NCBI GenBank assembly: GCA_019321725.1
Contig: CM033111.1
Location: 682,001-746,000 of the forward strand
Source: Paulownia fortunei
Lineage: Eukaryota > Streptophyta > Magnoliopsida > Lamiales > Paulowniaceae
Length of the DNA stretch: 64,000 bases
Direction of reading: 5' to 3'
Under the pieces are notes generated by a model. That model did not search any database, had not been told where the DNA came from, and was given only the letters and a program-made list of their open reading frames with translations. Positions 56,777 to 64,000 of this stretch are shown piece after piece. Within the stretch, counting starts at the first letter, position 1, and each line of letters starts with the position of its first letter. A program made the translations under genes and the position numbers.

Positions 56777-57770
56777 TGTTGGGTTCGCTATAATCGCAGG
56801 GGTATACGCAGCGGAAAATTAAAATTTTTTATCAAACATAAATTTAACCCCTTTGATTCGAAAGCAATTTTAACGATCGCGCTTATTCAAGTGAATATAT
56901 ATATAAATATAAAATCGGATTATACCTTTCGTGCACTCGGTTGTTGTAGGGAATGAAGCAATCAATTGCTTATCCTGGACTATCAGAACTCGCAGGGATC
57001 CAAGTGTCTCCCCTCTATCAGGTCCACGATATGGAAAGCAACACCAATCAAAAGGATTCGCTAGTATCCTTTTAATTGTTTACTAATCTAGAATCGGAGT
57101 ATATTTTCAAGAACAATAAAGATTGATTCTTTATGTTCTTGAAACAATAATATGAAGAAAATAACAAGAAACTGATTTTTCTTTTTTTTTTCTTTTCTTT
57201 TTTCTTGAAGAGTAAAAATAGAAGACTTTAAACAAAATATTTTTTGCTCAAATTTTTGAATTGAATTATGTAATTTTCATCCCTCATATATATATATAGG
57301 GTTGAAAATTTTAATCCTTTTCCAACTCTTGGAAAGTTTTTCTATTTTGAACTTCAAAACCTTATCTTGGGAGGATTCCAAATCTTTCAAGAACTCTTCT
57401 TTTTTTTCACTCTTCTATTGTATGTGGACTAATTTGAGACTACATTAATCATCAAAACTGTTTACATACATTGTTGATATTAATTTGAACTCTTCAAATA
57501 ATATCAAGATAGATATATATATCATATATATATACTATAATTATATTTATACATAAATTAAATCTTAATGGCCTATTTTATCCTATAAAATTGTTTTTTT
57601 TTTATTTTTTTATTTTTTTATTTTCTGAAATATTAAAATTAAATGTTAATTTTAATTTTTTCTGAAAAATTGTTTTTCAAAGAAAAATTGTTTTTTCAAG
57701 CAATTAAAAATTATACCAAGTTAAAAGAAAAATTGCGTTTAACAATTTGATAAATTTACATATTTTGATA
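56777..57770 (-). mobile_element. LTR-like sequence, probably in minus orientation
   Basis: The left edge is TGTTGGGTTCGC. On the minus strand this is an end in CCCAACA, the usual LTR terminus. The minus strand also reads TTCCGCTGCG and CGTGGACCTGATAGAGGGGA shortly before that end, patterns I associate with 3' parts of plant copia LTRs. I found no matching opposite terminus or primer-binding site, so extent and orientation are uncertain. It may be a truncated or solo LTR next to the forward-oriented copia element. A hairpin (AAGAACAATAAAG / CTTTATGTTCTT) lies near 57.11-57.14 kb. Confidence 0.4.
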
Positions 57771-58362
57771 ATTACATATGATGTTAATTATGAGCATATA
57801 TGGGATGATCATGAGCCATTGGACCAATGTGATTATTTAATATTTTTGGGTTTTAAAATGGGGCCTGTGAGCCTCTTATTTCATTTATGTAAGTTATTTT
57901 ATTTTCTGTAAAGAGAGTAGAATAGAAGGTAAGGTTTTTTTTTTTCTTTGGAAGACGAAGGAGAATAAAAAAAAGGAAGACCCATGATTGTATGGGATAC
58001 AATTATGTAATAGAATAGGTTCTATTTCATTTTATTACCCTTAGACTGACCTTAGGTCCATTTTTGGCTCAAATGGACCGCATAGGACTGGTTCATGATC
58101 ATCCATTTATTTAAGTATGTATTAGATGCATGCTTAGGATTTTATTTAATGCTTTTATGCTTGTGGAATGATATTATGATGTCATGCTTTAAATTATGAT
58201 GAGGTTTTGGATAAAATTAAACCCCACTTAATTTTTAAAATTAAGTAAAAGAATTTTTTGAAAATTCGATTTCAAACAAAAATGGACAAGTTAGGTAGGA
58301 CCTATCGTTCCATGCCTACCATCAAAGATAGAGACATGACGACCGCTACCGCACTTGATCAC

Positions 58363-58655
58363 TGACCATGAGTCGTGGGGTGGTCTTGTGTTGGAAAGCT
58401 GTGATCTCTACCAAGCATAGAGATGCTCATGGGATGGAATCGTCATTATGTTGACCATGAGTCGTGGGACATCTTGATGCTCTATCTACACGAAAGTTTG
58501 ATGGGTATTGTTTGACACTTAGTACCATATGGGCTCATAAAATTGGGGTATATGAGAAGAGGTGAGGCAAAACAAACTTGAGGGTTGTATAGTGATACAA
58601 TCGTCAAAGAGTTGACTACCGATAAAAATATTTCATGGGCTCATAAAATTGGGGT
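58363..58655 (+). repeat. Two pairs of short direct repeats in the copia leader
   Basis: TGACCATGAGTCGTGGG occurs at 58363 and 58452. ATGGGCTCATAAAATTGGGG occurs at 58529 and 58635. The spacings are 89 and 106 bases. They lie upstream of gag, where packaging or dimerisation signals would be expected, but no function can be shown. Confidence 0.8.
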
Positions 58656-58844
58656 GTGAAATATTTTCATTGGACCTCAAGCTCACTAGGAAATTTGATT
58701 TCCCGAAATTCCATTAGGGGTGATGGAATTCGAAGAAAATAGTGGGAGACATTTAGTATTAAAGACCTTATATTAAATGAATATGTTTTTCCATAGTTTA
58801 CTCATTTTCTGCTTCTTGCATATTTTGTAGATTATTCTACTAAA

Positions 58845-60158
58845 ATGGCAAAGAATCCACTTACAACAATCATTGAACAAAATAAATTAACTGGACCTAA
58901 TTTTGTCGATTGGTTAAGAAACCTGAAGATAGTTCTTCAGTCAGAGAAGAGGGCATATGTCCTCGACACTGCACCTCCTTTGGTACCGCTGGAGGATATT
59001 ACTTCAGAGGATTATGCAGGTTATTTACGTCATGTTGATGACAATCTACAGGCTCGATGCTACATGCTGGCATCGATGTCAAATGAGCTGCAGAGGCAGA
59101 ATGAGGATCAAGATACTGCCTATGGGATCCTCATTCACCTACAAGAGTTATATGGTGAAAGAACTCGGCAGACGAGATATCAGATCTCAAAAGAGCTTTT
59201 CAGATGTCGTATGACTGAGGGCTCTTCAGTCCATGATCATGGATTGAAGATGATAGCCCTTATTGAAAGGCTGGCGTCCCTTGGAGTCGTTATGGAGAAC
59301 GAACTCTATACGGACCTTCTGCTGCAGTCTCTGCCTCCATCATTTGACACCTTTGTTGTCAACTTTAACATGCACAACATGGAGACTAGTATCGCTGAGC
59401 TTGTGAACATGTTAAAGACGACTGAATCCACCATGAAAAAGGACAAGCCGGTTCTGCTTGTTGGATCTTCTTCCGGATCAAAGGCTAAAAAGCCCAAGAA
59501 AGGAAAGAAGAAGGGAAAGGGTTCCTCTAAACCCAACAAGCTGAAAGCTAAGGGCGGTGTCAAAAAGGTTTCTTCTCAAGCCAATGACAAGTGCCATTAC
59601 TGCGGCAAACCAGGGCACTGGAAGAGGAATTGCAAGGAGTATCTTGCAAGCCTGAAGAGTTCAGGTATATATTTTGTTGAAGTTAACTTGTCGGTTAACA
59701 ATACTTCTTGGGTATTAGATACCGGTTGTGGCTCACATATTTGCAATGATTTGCAGATGATGGCAAGAAGTAGGAAGCTGGATGGAGGAGAAACGGTTCT
59801 TAGGATGGGAAATGGAGCAAGAGTTGCTGCATTAGCTATAGGGACCGTTAATCTGGCTTTAGAGAATGGTTATGTAATAGTTTTAAATAATTGTCTTTTT
59901 GTTCCAAATATTATTAAGAACATTATCTCTATTCCAGTTTTGGATAGAGAAGGTTTTAGATTTACCATTGAGAATGGAAATTGTTCCATTTTCAAACGTT
60001 CTGATTTTATATATTCTGGTTCTTTGACGAATTGTTTATATACTATTACTCCCCATAACCCCATTTTCACAATTCAACAACATAAAAGAAAATTAGATAA
60101 TCATAGTTCAATGAGCCTGTGGCACGCAAGATTAGGACATATTTCTGAGAAGAATTAA
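58845..60158 (+). CDS. Copia gag-protease region, truncated by frameshift
   Basis: Open frame of 437 residues. The N-terminal two thirds is a copia-type gag (LTGPNFVDWLRNLKIVL near the start). A Lys-rich stretch precedes a CCHC zinc knuckle, CHYCGKPGHWKRNC, near residue 250. The aspartic protease motif LDTGCGSH follows near residue 292. The frame ends in the pre-integrase zinc-binding segment (WHARLGHIS) at a stop created by a one-base shift at about 60150-60160. In intact relatives the polyprotein continues into integrase. Confidence 0.88.
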   Translation: MAKNPLTTIIEQNKLTGPNFVDWLRNLKIVLQSEKRAYVLDTAPPLVPLEDITSEDYAGYLRHVDDNLQARCYMLASMSNELQRQNEDQDTAYGILIHLQELYGERTRQTRYQISKELFRCRMTEGSSVHDHGLKMIALIERLASLGVVMENELYTDLLLQSLPPSFDTFVVNFNMHNMETSIAELVNMLKTTESTMKKDKPVLLVGSSSGSKAKKPKKGKKKGKGSSKPNKLKAKGGVKKVSSQANDKCHYCGKPGHWKRNCKEYLASLKSSGIYFVEVNLSVNNTSWVLDTGCGSHICNDLQMMARSRKLDGGETVLRMGNGARVAALAIGTVNLALENGYVIVLNNCLFVPNIIKNIISIPVLDREGFRFTIENGNCSIFKRSDFIYSGSLTNCLYTITPHNPIFTIQQHKRKLDNHSSMSLWHARLGHISEKN

Positions 60159-60162
60159 CAAA

Positions 60163-62571
60163 TTGGCACAATTGCTTGATCTAACGAGAGAGCAAGAACT
60201 ACCAACTTGTGAATCCTGCCTCAAAGGAAAGATGACCAAATCTCCATTTGTTGGACAAGTGGAGCGAGCCAAGCATCTATTGGATTTGATCCATACAGAT
60301 GTATGTGGGCCACTAAATGTTAGTGCCCGTGGGAACTATAACTACTTCTTAACCTTTATCGATGACTTCTCTAGGTATGGTTATGTGTACCTTTTAAGGT
60401 ATAAGTCTGAAGTATTTGAAAAGTTCAAAGAATTCAGAACTGAAGTAGAGAAACAAACTGGATTAAGTATAAAAACTCTTCGATCTGATCGAGGAGGTGA
60501 ATACTTAAGCACAGAATTTTTAGATTATCTAAAAGAGAATGGGATTCTCTCACAGTGGACTCCTCCTGCTACTCCCCAACTCAATGGAGTTGCGGAACGC
60601 AGGAATCGAACCTTGTTGGACATGGTTAGATCTATGATGAGCTTCACTTCATTACCTCTTTCATTCTGGGGCTATGCCTTAGAAACGGCGGCATACCTAT
60701 TAAACAGGGTGCCATCTAAAGCCGTCCCTAAAATACCATATGAGATGTGGTATGGAAAGACACCTTCCTATAAATACCTTAGGGTATGGGGGTGTGCTGC
60801 TTATGTGAAGCAGCTAGTGGGAGATAAGTTGGATATGAGATCCAGCTTATGCAAGTTTGTGGGGTATCCAAAGGAATCTATTGGATACTATTTCTATGAT
60901 GCCACGGAACAAAGGGTGTTTGTTTCGAGGAATGCTACCTTCCTTGAAGAAGAATTTCTTTCAGATGGAAGTGACAATGTCGTAGAACTTGAAGAGGTTC
61001 AAGAACCACAGAACACCCCAACTGACGCAGTAAATGGTATACCAGCTGATGCTGGACCCTCTAAGGCACAATCTCTTCGAAGATCCGAAAGGGTCTCAAG
61101 GGTACCTAAGAGGTACAACTTGTTGTTAGAGAACAAAGAAGAGGGACTCCCCTTGGATAATGATCCAAGAAGCTATGGAGAGGCGATGTCTGACATCGAC
61201 TCGAAGAAGTGGCAAGAAGCTATGCAGTCCGAAATGGACTCTATGTACTCCAACAAGGTATGGACTTTGGTGGACCCACCACAGGGAATTGTTCCCATTG
61301 GCTGCAAATGGGTCTACAAGCGGAAGCTTGGAGTAGATGGAGAGGTAGCAACCTATAAGGCACGATTGGTAGTAAAAGGTTATACTCAGAAGCAAGGAAT
61401 TGATTATGAGGAAACTTTTTCACCAGTAGCGATGCTTAAATCCATACGGATACTGTTAGCCATATCTGCATATTATGACTATAAGATATGGCAAATGAAT
61501 GTGAAGACCGCTTTCCTTAATGGAAACATTAAGGAAGAGATCTACATGAAGCAGCCAGAAGGCTTCATATCCAGCGGGAGCGAGCAAAAGGTTTGCAAGC
61601 TCCAGAGATCCATTTATGGACTCAAACAAGCTTCGAGGAGTTGGAACATCCGGTTTGATGAAACGATCAAAATGTTTGACTTTCATAAGAACCCGGATGA
61701 ACCATGTGTCTATAAGAAGGTTAGTGGGAGTGCAGTTACACTTGTTGTGCTCTACGTTGATGATATCCTACTCATTGGGAATGATGTAGGGATGTTGCAG
61801 TCAACGAGGACTTGGTTATCTAATCAGTTTTCACTCTCTAAAGTTATGTCTCCTAAGACACCTGAAGAGAGAGAAAAGATGGCTCGCATATCTTATGCTT
61901 CTGCAATAGGGAGCATAATGTATGCAATGTTATGTACAAGGCCTGATATAGCACATGCTCTGAGTGTCACGAGCAGATATCAGTCCAATCCAAGAGAAGA
62001 ACACTGGAAAGCCGTTAAGATGATCCTCAAGTACTTGAGAAGGACTAAGGATATCTTTCTGATATACGGCAATGGAGAACTAAAACTGGAGGGATATACA
62101 GACTCTAGTTTTCAGTCCGATATAGATGACTCAAAGTCCATGTCCGGATACATATTCACCTTGAATGGTGGTGCGGTCAGTTGGAAGAGTTCCAAGCAAG
62201 AGACGACTGCAGACTCTACCACCGAAGCTGAATATATTGCTGCATCAGATGCAGCAAAAGAAGCTGTTTGGATTAGAAATTTCATCCAAGGGTTGGATGT
62301 AATTCCATCCATTGTTGATCCAGTTATGATTTACTGTGATAATAATGGAGCTATTGCGCAAGTAAAAGAGCCAAGATCTCATCAAAGATCCAAGCACATA
62401 ATGAGACGATATCACTTGATCAGAGAGATTATTGGTAGAGGCGACGTCATTGTGGATCGAGTTGCCTCAGCAGAAAATGTAGCAGACCCACTTACTAAGC
62501 CCTTAGCACAGAAGATATTCGACGGACATCTTGAGAAGATAGGCCTTAGATACATGGGCAATTGGAGCTAA
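60163..62571 (+). CDS. Copia integrase-reverse transcriptase-RNase H region (internally deleted)
   Basis: This frame continues the polyprotein one frame over; it has no ATG at its left edge and starts inside the integrase zinc domain (CESCLKGK). The integrase core shows HTDVCGP, DDFSRYGYVY and NGVAERRNRT, with DDE-type residues. The RT domain has KARLVVKGYTQ, QMNVKTAFLNG, GLKQASRSWN and the catalytic YVDD. Between the segment after YVDD and KTPEE (around 61830-61850) the stretch that normally carries the LGEA/ILGI-type motif is absent, an in-frame loss of perhaps 55-65 residues. RNase H follows (TTEAEYIAASDAAKEA, KHIMRRYHLIRE) to a normal-looking end at GNWS. About 802 codons remain. Confidence 0.88.
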   Translation: MAQLLDLTREQELPTCESCLKGKMTKSPFVGQVERAKHLLDLIHTDVCGPLNVSARGNYNYFLTFIDDFSRYGYVYLLRYKSEVFEKFKEFRTEVEKQTGLSIKTLRSDRGGEYLSTEFLDYLKENGILSQWTPPATPQLNGVAERRNRTLLDMVRSMMSFTSLPLSFWGYALETAAYLLNRVPSKAVPKIPYEMWYGKTPSYKYLRVWGCAAYVKQLVGDKLDMRSSLCKFVGYPKESIGYYFYDATEQRVFVSRNATFLEEEFLSDGSDNVVELEEVQEPQNTPTDAVNGIPADAGPSKAQSLRRSERVSRVPKRYNLLLENKEEGLPLDNDPRSYGEAMSDIDSKKWQEAMQSEMDSMYSNKVWTLVDPPQGIVPIGCKWVYKRKLGVDGEVATYKARLVVKGYTQKQGIDYEETFSPVAMLKSIRILLAISAYYDYKIWQMNVKTAFLNGNIKEEIYMKQPEGFISSGSEQKVCKLQRSIYGLKQASRSWNIRFDETIKMFDFHKNPDEPCVYKKVSGSAVTLVVLYVDDILLIGNDVGMLQSTRTWLSNQFSLSKVMSPKTPEEREKMARISYASAIGSIMYAMLCTRPDIAHALSVTSRYQSNPREEHWKAVKMILKYLRRTKDIFLIYGNGELKLEGYTDSSFQSDIDDSKSMSGYIFTLNGGAVSWKSSKQETTADSTTEAEYIAASDAAKEAVWIRNFIQGLDVIPSIVDPVMIYCDNNGAIAQVKEPRSHQRSKHIMRRYHLIREIIGRGDVIVDRVASAENVADPLTKPLAQKIFDGHLEKIGLRYMGNWS

Positions 62572-62585
62572 GGCAAGTGGGAGAT

Positions 62586-64000
62586 TGTTAGAGTAGGATG
62601 CCCAACGCCCCAATTAGATTGGGTATATTATACTCTTTTGCTTTTATAAAGACAATCTTATTGGGAATCATATTAATAAAATGGCATTTTCTTTATCTTA
62701 TGTCTTGCATTTTTTATTTCTGCACATTAGATAAAGTCCTTAGACCAAATTTAGCTACGGGGCATGGTCGCGCATATGATGGCGATCATGGAACATGCCT
62801 CTAAGGCTTTGGTTTTAAATAAGTTCCGAGTGGAGAGTTTTTTGAGATGGGATATCAAATAGCTCAGTAAGACTCGTACATATAATGCATGCTCGTGAGA
62901 CGAGGATGTCACATTCCATTGGCATTAGCGTAGAGACGTAAGTGCATATATGTGGGTGCTTGTTAGGGAACAAGTACACCGAATATGGCCCGCAAGAAAT
63001 TCTTAGTTGGAGGCTTTGCCCGTCGAAATAAGAATTTCTGTGTTGCAATAGTACACGACTAGTCCTTAGACTTGAGGCACGATGGTAGCCTTGTGTGCAT
63101 CCTACAGCACTTTGATATATCTTCTGATTGCTTGACAATCACAAAGGGGGTATGTTGGGTGTTGCACTGGTGTGCATGGAGGTTTGTCAGTGGCCAACAT
63201 AGAATTCGACACTTGTTTTTTTTTAAACAAGAGAATCTCCTGTGTTTTCATAGTTCGTGATTCAAAGACCTTGGCCAAGGCAGAATGAATTATGATTCAT
63301 CAAGAATCATTGGAACTTGAAATGGGATCACAGCAATTGAATCATTTAGGGTTTCGACTTATAATTCATGCCTTAAATTCAATCAGGAGATTAGCTGTCG
63401 AAAGGACCGTACGTGTATGGTACTCGCAACTGAAATAGGTTTACTCGCTATTTCACCTAAGACTAGTTTGCCATGATTACTTGCTAGGTGTTTTCATGGA
63501 TAGTGAGGTTCTTGAAATTAAGGAGTTGATTTCAAGCGGATTAATTAATTGGATTAATTAATTGGAATAATTGTTATTCATAAGCTGTAAATGTTGCAAA
63601 CCCACTATTAGCTTAGTAGTGAACCTAAGAGGGTCACACATCTTTATGAAAAGTAACATTTTTAATTTTAGATTTTATCCAATGGTTGGAAATTAATTAA
63701 TTAATACTGATCAATTAATTAATTAAGGGTTCTATTTAATTTAATAGTTAAATTAAATTATTCAATTAAGTAATTGGATTATTTAATTGGACCTAATTTG
63801 ATTAGGAAGCCCAATTGGAGTAAATTAAATTAATCAATTGGATTGATTAAATTGGGATTGAATCAATTGAATTGATTTGGGGATTTTTGAGTCCAAGCCC
63901 AAAATAAATGTGGATCACTTAAGAAGCCCACTAAAGTATGAAGAGAATAAATTAAATAAATATGATTTATTTAATTAACATATTTATAGATAAATAAATA
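62586..64000 (+). repeat. 3' LTR of the copia element (right end outside the window)
   Basis: It begins TGTTAGAGTAGGATGCCC directly after the polypurine tract. The sequence has no coding signal. From 63537 on it is rich in AATTAATTAATT-type repeats. Neither the terminal CA nor a target-site duplication is reached before the window ends. I found no second copy of this start upstream of gag. Confidence 0.6.

Larger units (their letters stand above)
57771..64000 (+). mobile_element. Ty1/copia LTR retrotransposon, defective, running off the window
   Basis: The order gag, protease, integrase, reverse transcriptase, RNase H identifies a copia element. The left limit is approximate: the leader from about 57.8 to 58.84 kb is non-coding, and no 5' LTR or tRNA primer-binding site was found next to it. 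After the pol stop (62571) a purine tract GGCAAGTGGGAGA precedes a TGTTAGAGTAGGATGCCC start typical of an LTR. A frameshift separates the two open frames, and RT lacks an internal block, so this copy should be non-autonomous. Confidence 0.85.

Noticed and set aside
56519..56956. 145-codon plus-strand open frame
   Set aside because: It runs antisense to the ATP sulfurylase remnant and across the LTR edge, and has no protein-like features of its own.

Overview
The window is nuclear DNA of a flowering plant. The genes carry many short GT-AG introns and the intergenic DNA is very AT-rich. It also holds two nuclear tRNA genes, a Ty1/copia retroelement and only plant-type families (PPR, LHT, trihelix, plastid KAR). 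A eudicot is likely and an asterid possible, but the species cannot be fixed from the sequence. I see no bacterial-type system, no CRISPR array and no convincing new multigene system. Exon coordinates were worked out by hand from GT-AG sites, reading frame and family similarity.

Layout, left to right: an intronless PPR gene (1.2-2.8 kb, minus); a six-exon gene for a 1141-residue Ser-rich protein with a central four-cysteine motif and a C-terminal CaaX-like end (4.0-10.9 kb, minus); a broken iojap/RsfS-like fragment beside a (CA)n/(GT)n palindrome (13.8-14.2 kb); the plastid 3-oxoacyl-ACP reductase gene (14.9-19.0 kb, plus, 11 exons); an LHT2-type amino-acid transporter (20.0-22.3 kb, minus, 7 exons); and an ankyrin-repeat gene (24.1-26.7 kb, minus, 2 exons). 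About 6 kb of gene-poor DNA follows, with a strong palindrome and a MITE-like element. Then come cytosolic GAPDH (32.8-35.3 kb, minus, 11 exons), tRNA-Val(AAC), the spindle-checkpoint gene MAD2 (38.2-39.5 kb, plus, 7 exons), tRNA-Trp(CCA), a GT-1 trihelix factor (41.6-45.9 kb, minus, 5 exons, with an apparent one-base frameshift), and the F-box gene SKIP14 (50.4-53.6 kb, minus, 2 exons).

The right end is repetitive. A degenerate ATP sulfurylase exon (56.5-56.8 kb) directly abuts an LTR-like terminus. A copia element then runs to the window edge, with gag-protease and integrase-RT-RNase H frames, a frameshift between them, a deletion inside RT, and a 3' LTR that leaves the window.

The genes are unrelated housekeeping or regulatory loci, but their order is informative. 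From memory of the Arabidopsis map, GAPC2 and GT-1 are adjacent on chromosome 1, while MAD2, GT-4 and SKIP14 are consecutive on chromosome 3. This window looks like the unsplit ancestral block. KAR1 and LHT2 are likewise close together on Arabidopsis chromosome 1. The items most worth checking are the GT-1 frameshift, the three MSA-type motifs upstream of MAD2, the CaaX end of the 1141-residue protein, and the two gene fragments (iojap-like and ATP sulfurylase) that end at repeats.
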